Assembly (NCBI RefSeq): GCF_049801055.1
Contig: NZ_JBNAGF010000003.1
Location: 248,001 to 312,000 of the forward strand
Origin: JBNAGF01 sp049801055
GTDB taxonomy: Bacteria > Pseudomonadota > Alphaproteobacteria > Rhodobacterales > Rhodobacteraceae
DNA length: 64,000 nucleotides
Reading direction: 5' to 3'
Positions within the stretch are counted from its first letter, which is position 1. Each line of letters starts with the position of its first letter. The position numbers and the translations under genes were made by a program. The notes beneath the pieces were generated by a model, which was not told where the DNA came from, searched no databases, and saw only the letters and a program-made list of their open reading frames with translations. This document shows, piece after piece, positions 35,100-43,119 of the stretch.

Positions 35100-35932
35100 C
35101 CCGTGACCGACAGGCGCCGATGTGCAGTCACCGGCCCGTCCCCTTGCGTTTTGATGCGGGAAATAGCCTCTTCCAGCGGCTCATACGCAGTGGCCATGTG
35201 AAAAGCATTTGCGTGCAGCAGGGTATCGGGCCCGGCGACAAGCCCAACATGCCCTTTCCAGAACAGCAAGTCTCCGCGTTGAATTTCGGACCCGGCTGGC
35301 AACAGCACACCCAGACTTTCGGCCTGCATGTCGCTGTCGCCGGGGCAATCCATGCCGCAGGCTAGCACCGCTGCCTGCACCAAACCGGAACAGTCGACCC
35401 CCAGATGGCTGTTTCCACCCCAAAGATAGGGCGTACCCAGAAACCGGGCGGCCACCTCAACCGGGTCAGCCAGGGCAACCCCGATCGGGGACAAGTGCTG
35501 AACGGGCAAGAACCCTTCTTCGATCTCGGCGAAGCCACCCGAAACCGCGCCGACGGCTATCCGGCTGCCGAAACTGAGATTCAACCGGTCAGGTGATTTC
35601 ATGTCTGGCGCCGAATAGACATGTGTGGCCCGCGCAGAGACCAGATGGGTTGCCTCGTGTGCCGGCGACACGGTTTCGGCCGGAATGTAACCAACGTACC
35701 CGTCTTTCTCAGCCTGAACAAAACACCAGCCTTCACGGGTTTCGTACACCGTCACACGGTCTCCCCATAGCAGTTGGCGATCACGCGCTCCACCCGGAGA
35801 GCGGCACAGGTCAACCACCGGACAGCTTACCTGCATCGGTGAACCGGTAACCCGATTCTGGCCTTCGGAGGGTGCCGGCAAATGCGCCGCAGTGACACGG
35901 GCATTGCTTGGGGTCAGGCGTGGGTCGCTCAC
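35096..35932 (-). CDS. NlpC/P60 (C40) peptidase with SH3-like domains
   Basis: 278 residues from a GTG start overlapping the aminopeptidase stop (GTGA). N-terminal half (about 30-150) contains bacterial SH3-like repeats (LLWGDRVTVYETREGWCFVQ, LSFGSRIAVGAVSGGF). The C40 domain has catalytic Cys in LGVDCSGLVQAAV, His in WKGHVGLVAG and a further polar residue in LLHANAFHM. Such enzymes cleave D-gamma-glutamyl-diaminopimelate or similar bonds. No signal peptide is visible, so a role in recycling cytoplasmic muropeptides, together with the upstream aminopeptidase, is plausible. Confidence 0.92.
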   Translation of the reverse strand: MSDPRLTPSNARVTAAHLPAPSEGQNRVTGSPMQVSCPVVDLCRSPGGARDRQLLWGDRVTVYETREGWCFVQAEKDGYVGYIPAETVSPAHEATHLVSARATHVYSAPDMKSPDRLNLSFGSRIAVGAVSGGFAEIEEGFLPVQHLSPIGVALADPVEVAARFLGTPYLWGGNSHLGVDCSGLVQAAVLACGMDCPGDSDMQAESLGVLLPAGSEIQRGDLLFWKGHVGLVAGPDTLLHANAFHMATAYEPLEEAISRIKTQGDGPVTAHRRLSVTG

Positions 35933-37308
35933 AGGCCCAAGAGGTCCGGTAGGGCGATCAACAGGGCGCGCGGTCCCTGACCCAAACCACCTTTGGATCG
36001 GCCCGGCGCCTTGACGGGCTGCCAGCCGTAGATGTCGAAATGCACGTACCGACCTTCGCCGGCAAAGCGGCGCAGGAACAGCGCTGCTGTTATCGCGCCG
36101 GCGAACCCGCCGGCTGGTGCGTTGTCGAGATCCGCAAGATCCGGCTCGATTTTCACCTCATAGGGTTCATGGAAGGGCAGGCGCCAGACGGGATCCGCAG
36201 CTTTTGGTGCGGCGGCAATTAACGCGTTGGCCACAGCTTCGTCATCGGTAAAAAACGGGGCCAGATCCGGGCCGACTGCAACACGCGCCGCGCCGGTAAG
36301 GGTTGCCATCGAAATCATCAAGTCGGGCGTTTCTTCGGCGGCGAGGGACAACGCATCGGCAAGCACAAGCCGCCCTTCGGCATCCGTGTTGTTGACCTCG
36401 ACCGTCAGTCCCTTGCGCGATGTCAGAATATCGCCGGGGCGAAATGCGTTTCCTGACACGGAGTTTTCCACCGCAGGTATCAGAACCCTGAGCTGAAGCG
36501 GCAGTTTCAAGGTCATGATCATTCGCGCCAACCCCAGAACATTGGCAGCGCCGCCCATATCCTTTTTCATCAAGGCCATCGCATTCGCGGGTTTCAGATC
36601 AAGACCGCCAGTATCGAAACACACGCCCTTGCCGACCAAGGTCAGCGTTGGGCCGGATTGACCCCAGCGCAGATCGACAAGCCGCGGCAGGCGGTCCGCA
36701 GCCCGACCGACGGCATGAATCATGGGCAGGTTGTGGTCCAGCAGTGTGTCGCCGGTTATCGTTTCGATGGTTGCACCAAATTCGGCGGCGAGGCTCCGGG
36801 TGGCCTCTTCAAGAGCGTCCGGCCCCATATCAGAAGCGGGCGTATTGATGAGGTCGCGTGTAAGCTGCTCTGCGGCGGCCATCGCCACGACCCGATCGGC
36901 ATCCACCCCGTCGGGTGCCACCAGCCGAGCTGATTTCGAACCGCCCTTTTTGTAACGGTCGAACCGGTAGGCGGTCATCAGCCAGCCCAGGCATTCTTTG
37001 AGCAGGTTCATATCTTCTGGAAACCCGGCAAGCCGGTAGTCTCCCTCAGGAAGACGTTCGGCAGCTGCGGCCAGAGCAAACCTTACACGATCACGCTTTG
37101 CTTTCGTGCCAAACCCTGCAAGCGCCATGAGCGTGGTTCCATCTGACGCGGGAACCAACAAAGCCTCTCCGAGTGCGCCGGTGAACCCGTTTGTCGCCAC
37201 CCAAGACCGAATAGGTTCAGGTTGCTCCTGCAACCATCTGTCCATGTCGGGTTTTGCCAGAACATGCAGGGCGATCGGGTCGGGGGCATTGGAAAAGCTC
37301 GGGGACAT
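35929..37308 (-). CDS. M17 leucyl aminopeptidase family protein
   Basis: 459 residues from ATG 37308 (MSPSFSNAPDPIALHV). Cytosolic dizinc aminopeptidase. Metal and substrate motifs are GKGVCFDTGGLDLKPANAM, KKDMGGAANVLGLA and the family signature NTDAEGRLVLADALS. The N-terminal macro-like domain is shorter than in PepA. The C-terminal part keeps PVWRLPFHEPYE and HFDIYGW. Operon with the C40 peptidase by a 4-base overlap, which suggests joint peptide or muropeptide turnover. Confidence 0.93.
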   Translation of the reverse strand: MSPSFSNAPDPIALHVLAKPDMDRWLQEQPEPIRSWVATNGFTGALGEALLVPASDGTTLMALAGFGTKAKRDRVRFALAAAAERLPEGDYRLAGFPEDMNLLKECLGWLMTAYRFDRYKKGGSKSARLVAPDGVDADRVVAMAAAEQLTRDLINTPASDMGPDALEEATRSLAAEFGATIETITGDTLLDHNLPMIHAVGRAADRLPRLVDLRWGQSGPTLTLVGKGVCFDTGGLDLKPANAMALMKKDMGGAANVLGLARMIMTLKLPLQLRVLIPAVENSVSGNAFRPGDILTSRKGLTVEVNNTDAEGRLVLADALSLAAEETPDLMISMATLTGAARVAVGPDLAPFFTDDEAVANALIAAAPKAADPVWRLPFHEPYEVKIEPDLADLDNAPAGGFAGAITAALFLRRFAGEGRYVHFDIYGWQPVKAPGRSKGGLGQGPRALLIALPDLLGL

Positions 37309-37417
37309 TTGGGCCTCGGGTCGTTCGTGATGCCGCCACAGTAACGGCCTCGCCGCCGCTCGCAAGCCCGGGTGGAGCAGAACCGCTGCGCCGTCCCTCG
37401 TCCTGCTTGGCAGTCCC

Positions 37418-37807
37418 CTAGAGTGAAAGGTCTCGCTGATCCCAAACCGCAGTCAAAGATCCCTCGCCTATTCGGATCAGGCGGAACAGGGTCGCGGCAA
37501 TGGCAGCGCTGTCTTCATTGTCGACACATTCGGTTACATCCCCTGCTACCCGGGCCATTGCGACCAACCCGATCTGATCAGAAATCGCAATCAGGGATCT
37601 GGCGCTCTTGCGCAGATCCCTCAACTTGGCCTGACGCCATAGGCGCTCACAATGGGTGAGGCGCACGGCAAGCTCCTCGACCGCCCGACAAACCACATTT
37701 TCGGCTTCGGCCTCGCCCAGTTGACGATAAAGATTTGCCAGTTTCTCGGAATCCAGACGCACGGTTTCCGCCTGTTTTAGCGCGATCAGCTGTTCCACCA
37801 CATTCAC
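37418..37807 (-). CDS. Hypothetical protein, about 129 residues (start uncertain)
   Basis: From the GTG at 37807 the protein is mostly helical: VNVVEQLIALKQAETVRL, EAEAENVVCRAVEELAVRL, LRDLRKSARSLIAISDQIG and IAATLFRLIRIGEGSLTAVW. The arrangement recalls Hpt-like four-helix bundles, but the canonical phospho-His motif is not obvious. The frame stays open to an ATG at 37903, which would overlap the carbonic anhydrase leader. A perfect AAGGAGG at 37843-37849 has no proper in-frame start codon within reach. It precedes an out-of-frame ATG that opens an 11-codon leader ending as GTGA on the chosen start. Confidence 0.65.
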   Translation of the reverse strand: MNVVEQLIALKQAETVRLDSEKLANLYRQLGEAEAENVVCRAVEELAVRLTHCERLWRQAKLRDLRKSARSLIAISDQIGLVAMARVAGDVTECVDNEDSAAIAATLFRLIRIGEGSLTAVWDQRDLSL

Positions 37808-37839
37808 CCCTTTGATCTGCCCCCACGGCTCGATGACAT
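37804..37839 (-). CDS. Possible 11-residue leader peptide coupled to the downstream gene
   Basis: ATG at 37839 five bases past... more exactly three bases (CCA) beyond an AAGGAGG site, encoding MSSSRGGRSKG and stopping with TGA at 37804-37806. That stop overlaps the GTG start of the 129-residue gene (GTGA). It may be a real leader for translational coupling. Alternatively, a 2-base indel after the ATG shifted the frame: the main frame just downstream reads IEPWGQIKG, which would suit a native N terminus. Confidence 0.3.
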   Translation of the reverse strand: MSSSRGGRSKG

Positions 37840-37946
37840 TGGCCTCCTTAAGTTTGCAAAAGGTTGCACGCGAGGCTCTGAAATTTCTCGAATTTTGTTT
37901 CATTTCGCACTATGTCAGGAGGACTCGAAACGAAACGGATGGCATC

Positions 37947-38597
37947 ATGGACTCTGCTCGCCCTCTTCCCACGTATCTTGTGAAACGGTACCACGGTTGG
38001 AAAGCGACCACGTACGACGAAAACCAGGGTTGGTATCGACGCCTTGCCAACGAAGGGCAGCGCCCGCGCGCCATGGTTATTTCGTGCTGCGACAGCCGAG
38101 TGCATGTGACCTCTATCTTCGGTGCCGATCAGGGTGAATTCTTCATTCACCGCAATATCGCCAACCTGGTTCCCCCTTATCTGCCGGACGGTGACCATCA
38201 CGGCACCTCTGCTGCGGTAGAATACGCTGTTACGGCCTTGAAGGTGTCGCATCTTATTGTGCTGGGCCATTCGCAATGCGGCGGTGTGCAGGGCTGCATC
38301 GATATGTGCAAAGGCTCCGCTCCGCAGCTTGAAGCAAAAGAGAGTTTTGTCGGCCGCTGGATGGAGATTCTCAAACCCAAGTTTCCTGAGGTTGCAGATA
38401 TCGAAGATATGCAGGTGCAGGCGCGCCATTTTGAGAAGCTGGCCGTTGTCGCCTCGCTGGAAAACCTGATGACCTTCCCGTTTGTGGCGTCTGCGGTTGA
38501 AGAGGGGTCGCTAAGCCTGCATGGGCTATGGACCGATATCGGCGAAGGCGGACTGGAATGCTTCGATCCGAAGGGCAATTCATTCTTCCCGGTCTGA
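37947..38597 (+). CDS. Beta-class carbonic anhydrase
   Basis: 216 residues from ATG 37947. Interconverts CO2 and bicarbonate. Zinc ligands and catalytic dyad are visible: Cys48, Asp49 and Arg51 in VISCCDSRVHV, His108 and Cys111 in VLGHSQCGGVQG. The N terminus PRPLPTYLVKRYHGWK-like region (residues 5-19) is typical of the proteobacterial beta-CA. An in-frame upstream start at 37812 is unlikely, because it lies in the antisense region of the neighbouring gene. It ends 15 bases before a hairpin that terminates the opposite operon. Confidence 0.95.
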   Translation: MDSARPLPTYLVKRYHGWKATTYDENQGWYRRLANEGQRPRAMVISCCDSRVHVTSIFGADQGEFFIHRNIANLVPPYLPDGDHHGTSAAVEYAVTALKVSHLIVLGHSQCGGVQGCIDMCKGSAPQLEAKESFVGRWMEILKPKFPEVADIEDMQVQARHFEKLAVVASLENLMTFPFVASAVEEGSLSLHGLWTDIGEGGLECFDPKGNSFFPV

Positions 38598-38605
38598 CAC
38601 TGCTT

Positions 38606-38637
38606 AAAAAATGAGGGCAGGCGAATAGCCTGCCCTC
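38606..38637 (-). terminator. Terminator of the three-gene microprotein operon
   Basis: GAGGGCAGGC-GAATA-GCCTGCCCTC, perfect 10-bp stem at 38613-38637. On the minus strand it is followed by AT and six T (plus-strand A-run 38606-38611). It may also slow plus-strand transcription from the carbonic anhydrase gene. Confidence 0.85.
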
Positions 38638-38666
38638 TGCTCTGAGCGGACGAGGGAAAGTCCCGT

Positions 38667-38858
38667 TCAGGCTGCCAATGCGACATCATCCCTGACCACG
38701 CGCCGCGACGAGAACACCGGTGCCGCGGTTTTCTTTGCCCGGATTGCGGAGAGGTCAAACACCTCTCCCACGCTTTCCTTGGCCTGTCGTTTTGCATCCA
38801 GATAATCCAGAGCGGCGATACGGTTGGCGCGGGCGGTTTTGAGCAGCGAAGTGGTCAT
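38667..38858 (-). CDS. Microprotein, 63 residues, unknown
   Basis: ATG at 38858 with a GGAGAA ribosome site. Basic N-terminal half (TTSLLKTARANRIAALDYLD, then AKRQAKESVGEVFDLSAIRA) likely helical, and a C-terminal strand-like part (APVFSSRRVVRDDVALAA). No signal peptide or membrane helix, and no family recognised. It is the last gene of an operon of three, ending in a strong terminator, which argues it is real and expressed. Confidence 0.7.
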   Translation of the reverse strand: MTTSLLKTARANRIAALDYLDAKRQAKESVGEVFDLSAIRAKKTAAPVFSSRRVVRDDVALAA

Positions 38859-38899
38859 ATTGAGTTCTCCTGAGTACGTGATTTTCTTGGAAAAGGGGA

Positions 38900-39079
38900 T
38901 CAGGCGGCGTCGCCGGATGTGCCCCATACATTTGATACGAAGAACACACCGTTGCAGGTGCGTACTGGGTGCGATCCCGAGCGCCAGTCGTCCAGGGAAA
39001 TCACGTTGTCCGCCTGGTCGGTCTTTGCGACCACGTTGCGGGTGGCATTTTGATTTTTGAATGCAATGATGTTGTTCAT
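38900..39079 (-). CDS. Microprotein, 59 residues, unknown
   Basis: ATG at 39079 overlapping the stop of the upstream gene (ATGA); GGGGTAAG ribosome site. Sequence runs NNIIAFKNQNATRNVVAK, then NVISLDDWRSGSHPVRT and GVFFVSNVWGTSGDAA. The N-terminal IIAFKNQ and ISLDDWR pieces look like short amphipathic anchors. No family recognised. Second gene of the three-gene operon; the 41 bases to the next start contain a good ribosome site. Confidence 0.7.
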   Translation of the reverse strand: MNNIIAFKNQNATRNVVAKTDQADNVISLDDWRSGSHPVRTCNGVFFVSNVWGTSGDAA

Positions 39080-39297
39080 TTTCTTACCCCAGTTTCTGGA
39101 GGCGCAACCGCCTTGTTTGTGTTGGCAACTGATACAGGATTGATGACCCACGCGTCGGCCTGACTGATGCGCGGCGGGTCGATGCGGCCCGGTTGATCCG
39201 AGCACTTTGAAAAGAGGGAAACAGGAAGTCCTGCGACCGTGATTCGCAATTCCGTCACAACCCTTGAGGTAGTGATGCGAGGCGAAGTGGTTGTCAT
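39076..39297 (-). CDS. Microprotein, 73 residues, unknown
   Basis: ATG at 39297 with AAGGAG eight bases upstream. An earlier in-frame start at 39405 would run through the inverted repeat of the leader and has no ribosome site. Thr/Ser/Val-rich: TTTSPRITTSRVVTELRITV, then AGLPVSLFSKCSDQPGRID and a C-terminal PVSVANTNKAVAPPETG. No signal peptide, membrane helix or known domain. First gene of the operon; the long 5' region with several inverted repeats lies directly upstream. Confidence 0.65.
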   Translation of the reverse strand: MTTTSPRITTSRVVTELRITVAGLPVSLFSKCSDQPGRIDPPRISQADAWVINPVSVANTNKAVAPPETGVRK

Positions 39298-39729
39298 TTC
39301 CTGTCTCCTTAGGTTTGGAGGGTTGTTCGTTGATATGCCCATGCTTCGCCTTGATTCGGTCGGGATTCGACCGAGATTGTGGCAAAAAAGTGGAAAATCA
39401 CACAAAAATCAAAAGATTGTCGCCATTTTGGCGCATAGTTTCCTTGTGGCTTCCGGATTTTGCAGGCTTCGGAAACAAGGAAATTCGACAGAAAGTTGTC
39501 TAAACCCTCGGATGAGTCGCTCTTCATGGGTTTGGCGTCACCGCTTTTTGCGTCTTTTTGACAAAAAGCGGGCGCCGAAAGGTCACCTCAGAGATGCGAC
39601 GTTATACCGATAGGGCTAAATTGCGGTTCAAATTGGGCCGGGTTTGAGGAATCTTGAGGGGGCCGAATTGGAACACAAAAAAGCCGCCCAGCCGAAGGCA
39701 GGACGGCTTCAAGATTGTCTGACGAGGGA
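39298..39729 (-). other. 432-bp gap with four inverted repeats, possible structured leader RNA
   Basis: No convincing gene. Inverted repeats: TCGGTCG-N5-CGACCGA at 39356-39374; CGCCA-TTT-TGGCG at 39421-39433; a 14-bp helix with a 3-base bulge at 39439-39483 (arms TTTCCTTGT/ACAAGGAAA plus TTCCG/CGGAA); CCGCTTTTTG-N11-CAAAAAGCGG at 39541-39571. The asd terminator sits at 39674-39709. On the minus strand all four could lie in the 5' region of the microprotein operon. A small RNA on either strand is also possible. Confidence 0.5.
39674..39709 (-). terminator. Rho-independent terminator of asd
   Basis: On the minus strand AAGCCGTCCTGCC, loop TTCGG, CTGGGCGGCTT then six T. It begins 21 bases after the asd stop. 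Confidence 0.85.
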
Positions 39730-40752
39730 TCAGCCCTTTTTCAGGACCTCTCTGCCGAGCAATTCCGCGATCTGAACCGCATTGAGCGCGGCACCTTTAC
39801 GCAGGTTGTCAGAAACGCACCAAAGGTTCAGACCGTTTTCGATGGTGGAATCCTGACGGATACGGCTGATGAAGGTGGCGTAGTCGCCAACGCATTCCAC
39901 CGGGCTGACGTAACCACCGTCTTCACGCTTGTCGATCACCATGACACCGGGCGACTCGCGCAGAATATCGCGCGCTTCGTCCTCATCGAGAAAATCCTCG
40001 AACTCGATGTTCACGGCTTCGGAGTGGCCAACAAACACGGGCACGCGGACACAAGTGGCCGTTACCTTGATCGACGGATCGACGATCTTTTTGGTTTCGG
40101 CAACCATCTTCCATTCTTCCTTGGTCGATCCGTCTTCCATGAAGACGTCGATATGGGGAATGACATTGAACGCGATTTGTTTGGTGAATTTCTTCGCCGG
40201 TTTGTCGTCGGTCGGGTTGTAGATCGACTTGGTCTGATCCCAGAGCTCATCGATCCCTTCCTTGCCGGCGCCGGAAACGGACTGGTAGGTCGACACGACG
40301 ACCCGCTTGATCTTGGCCCGGTCGTGCAGCGGTTTCAGCGCGACCACCATCTGCGCCGTGGAACAGTTGGGATTGGCGATGATGTTCTTCTTGGTGTAGC
40401 CGTGCACAGCCTGCGGATTCACTTCTGGCACGATCAACGGAATGTCCGGGTCGTAGCGATACAGCGAGCTGTTGTCGATCACGGTGCAACCAGCCGCAGC
40501 CGCCTTGGGGCCGTAGGTTTTTGTCGCGTCCGAGCCGACGGCGAACAGCGCCATGTCCCATCCGGTGAAGTCGAATGTGTCCAGATCCTGGGTCTTCAGA
40601 GTTGTTTCGCCAAAGCTGACCTCGGTTCCCAGGGATTTCCGGCTTGCCAGCACGGCAATCTCATCCACAGGAAACTGGCGTTCTGCCAGAATGTTCAGCA
40701 TTTCGCGGCCCACGTTGCCAGTGGCGCCTACGACGACGATACGGTAGCCCAT
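39730..40752 (-). CDS. asd: Aspartate-semialdehyde dehydrogenase
   Basis: Reduces aspartyl phosphate to aspartate semialdehyde for lysine, methionine, threonine and diaminopimelate synthesis. 340 residues from ATG 40752 (MGYRIVVVGATGNVGREML). NADP-binding GATGNVG, catalytic Cys in IIANPNCSTAQMVVAL, and substrate-binding residues around QSVSGAGKEGIDEL. GGAGAA precedes the start. Monocistronic, with its own terminator; 218 bases separate it from livM upstream. Confidence 0.97.
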   Translation of the reverse strand: MGYRIVVVGATGNVGREMLNILAERQFPVDEIAVLASRKSLGTEVSFGETTLKTQDLDTFDFTGWDMALFAVGSDATKTYGPKAAAAGCTVIDNSSLYRYDPDIPLIVPEVNPQAVHGYTKKNIIANPNCSTAQMVVALKPLHDRAKIKRVVVSTYQSVSGAGKEGIDELWDQTKSIYNPTDDKPAKKFTKQIAFNVIPHIDVFMEDGSTKEEWKMVAETKKIVDPSIKVTATCVRVPVFVGHSEAVNIEFEDFLDEDEARDILRESPGVMVIDKREDGGYVSPVECVGDYATFISRIRQDSTIENGLNLWCVSDNLRKGAALNAVQIAELLGREVLKKG

Positions 40753-40970
40753 TTTCTTGTTTCTCCAGATCTGCCCGGTCTCATGACCGGCGGCGGTTCC
40801 CTTACAAGGATTCCCGGCCATTTGAAAGGGGTTGCTCGGTCGACTCTGTCGCGGCGGCGCAGTTTGACCACTGGACCGGTAGCCACAATCGGGAAGATGG
40901 CTTGCGATGCCGGAATGAGGCGACGGACATCAATGTCTGGGGGCCTGATCCACCGCAGCGTTTTGTTTGC

Positions 40971-42029
40971 TCAGCCCCGTGCCTTTCGCATTCTGCCCAC
41001 GACCCCGGTGGGGAAAAAATAGACGCTGAGGATGAACAGCACGCCCAACCAGAGCAACCACCGATCTGCGCTGAGAAGTTCAGGAAGGACAGGCAGGCCT
41101 TCGAACAAGCCCGACGCAGTACCCATCAGAGCTTGCAGATAGTTTTGAGCCAGCACGAACAGTGTGGCTCCGATCACGGCGCCGTACATCGTCCCCATAC
41201 CTCCGATGACCACCATCAGAAGGATGTCGATCATGATCTCAAGGCTCAGGGTTGTATCGGGACCGACATATCGCAGCCAGACTGCATACAGGCTTCCGGC
41301 CAATGCGGCCGCGGATGCCGACAGGCAGGTTGCGGCGACCCTGTACAGTACGACCCGATATCCGATGGCTTCGGCGCGGAAGTCGTTTTCGCGGATCGCT
41401 TGCAGAACGCGCCCGAACGGCGAGTTGACCACGCGCAGTAACAGCAGAAACAGGATCAGCGCGCCGAAAAAGACGAAGTAGTAGGCCAGCAACTTGCCGT
41501 TCAGCTTCACTCCGAACAGGGTGTCGCCGAACTTGAACGCGGGTCCCAAGGCCCGGGGGGTCTTGAAGGTGAGACCGTCCTCACCCCCTGTCAAACCGGA
41601 AAGCTGGCTGACCAGAACAGCCACGGCCGAGGCAACCGCAAGGGTGATCATGGCGAAGAAGATCGCGCGAACGCGCAATGAAAACAGGCCGATCAACAAG
41701 GCCAGCGCAGCTGCCAGCCCGGCACCGGCCAGGGATCCCACTGCAATTGCATCGAAACCGCGCCCCATATGAGTAGAGGCCAAAGCAACCCCATAGGCCC
41801 CGATGCCAAAAAACATGGTGTGGGCGAAACTGACAATTCCACCATAGCCAAGCATCAGGTCGTAGCTGGCCACCAGTACAATAAAGATGCAAATACGCGC
41901 GGCGGTATCCACTGTACGGACGCCCGGAAACAGAAATGGCGCCAGTGCCAAACAAATGAAAATGACCGAAAGGATCAGCGCCAGCGCGGTCGAGCGGGGC
42001 AGGTCGCCAGAAAGAAGAGCCTTGATCAT
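40971..42029 (-). CDS. Branched-chain/aromatic-type (HAAT) ABC transporter permease LivM
   Basis: 352 residues from ATG 42029, which overlaps the LivH stop (ATGA). About ten membrane helices. LivM signature segments are SYDLMLGYGGIVSFAHTMFFGIGAYGVAL (landmark around residues 52-80) and the cytoplasmic coupling region SPFGRVLQAIRENDFRAEAIGY. The EAA-like loop and the IGGMGTMYGAVIGA segment are typical. Last gene of the transporter operon and of the whole catabolic block. Confidence 0.92.
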   Translation of the reverse strand: MIKALLSGDLPRSTALALILSVIFICLALAPFLFPGVRTVDTAARICIFIVLVASYDLMLGYGGIVSFAHTMFFGIGAYGVALASTHMGRGFDAIAVGSLAGAGLAAALALLIGLFSLRVRAIFFAMITLAVASAVAVLVSQLSGLTGGEDGLTFKTPRALGPAFKFGDTLFGVKLNGKLLAYYFVFFGALILFLLLLRVVNSPFGRVLQAIRENDFRAEAIGYRVVLYRVAATCLSASAAALAGSLYAVWLRYVGPDTTLSLEIMIDILLMVVIGGMGTMYGAVIGATLFVLAQNYLQALMGTASGLFEGLPVLPELLSADRWLLWLGVLFILSVYFFPTGVVGRMRKARG

Positions 42030-43057
42030 TTCGCTTTTACCACCGGGATCATGCCCATTGGGCGCCACATGAGGATGGCGACCATCAGGCCAATGTTGGA
42101 AATCAATGCCGCTTTGGGTTCAAGAAAGGCAACGTAGTTTTGCATGAGGCCGACCAGAAGGGCCCCGATGAAACAACCCTCGACGCTGCCAAGGCCGCCG
42201 ATGATCACCACGATGAAGATCAGGATCATGGCCTGATTGCCCATATGGGCAGTGATCGTTTCCTGATAGAGCCCCCACATCACTCCACCTAGACCGGCAA
42301 GAGCCGAGCCAGCTATAAAAACACCGACAAAGACAAGACGCAGACGATAACCTAGTGCTTGCACCATTTCTCCGTTCTGCACCCCGGCCCGCACGATCAG
42401 GCCCAGCTTGGTCCGTTGCAGAACAAATCGCATGGCAAGAAAGATCACCAGTCCGACTCCCACGGCGACCAGACGATACTTTTCCACCGCAGCGCCGAAC
42501 ATTGTTAGCGCGCCTTTCAGCATCTCCGGCTTAGCGATGTAAATCTCGTCCGGTCCCCAGAGTACGACGATCAACTGCTCTACGACGATCAGGCCGCCCA
42601 TCGTGACAAGAATTTGCTTCAGATGATGGCCATAGACGGGTTCGACGATCACTTTTTCAAAGGCCCAACCCATGAGCCCGGTCGCAAGCATGGCACCAAA
42701 TACCGCCAGCAGAAGCGCCAGCAGGTTCAGGGCCAACGATGGCGCTCCGGTCATCTGTCCAAGCATGAGCAAGACTGAAACACCGACAAACGCCCCCACC
42801 GAGACAAAGGCACCGTGGCCGAAATTGATTACATCCATCAATCCGAAAACGAGGGTCAGGCCGCTGGCCATGATGAAAATCATCATGCCCATTGCCAGCC
42901 CGGACACCGTCAGGGTCAGCCACGATGACGTGCTGGGTATCGCCAGATACCCCAGCAAGGTCAGAACCGGGACCAACAGAACGGGTATCCAAGGGGCTAG
43001 ACGCTCCCCTAGCGAAGCGCGCATCATTGTCGGCGCATGTTCAGGTGCGGTTGTCAT
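42026..43057 (-). CDS. ABC transporter permease LivH
   Basis: 343 residues from ATG 43057 (MTTAPEHAPTMMRASLG). A TTG at 43123, directly overlapping the LivF stop, would add 22 residues and cannot be excluded. LivH features: GLTLVFGLMDVINFGHGAFV, the coupling region RAGVQNGEMVQALGYRLRLV and IIGGLGSVEGCFIGALLVG. Pairs with LivM to form the membrane channel of the importer. Confidence 0.92.
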   Translation of the reverse strand: MTTAPEHAPTMMRASLGERLAPWIPVLLVPVLTLLGYLAIPSTSSWLTLTVSGLAMGMMIFIMASGLTLVFGLMDVINFGHGAFVSVGAFVGVSVLLMLGQMTGAPSLALNLLALLLAVFGAMLATGLMGWAFEKVIVEPVYGHHLKQILVTMGGLIVVEQLIVVLWGPDEIYIAKPEMLKGALTMFGAAVEKYRLVAVGVGLVIFLAMRFVLQRTKLGLIVRAGVQNGEMVQALGYRLRLVFVGVFIAGSALAGLGGVMWGLYQETITAHMGNQAMILIFIVVIIGGLGSVEGCFIGALLVGLMQNYVAFLEPKAALISNIGLMVAILMWRPMGMIPVVKAK

Positions 43058-43119
43058 CTTGGGGTTCCACCTAGTTGCAGTATGGAAATCGGCGTTCTCT
43101 GTCGCGTCAGGATGTGCAT

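Noticed and set aside
39239..39613. 124-codon plus-strand frame in the repeat-rich gap
   Set aside because: No ribosome site, crosses all the inverted repeats and reads antisense to the first microprotein gene.
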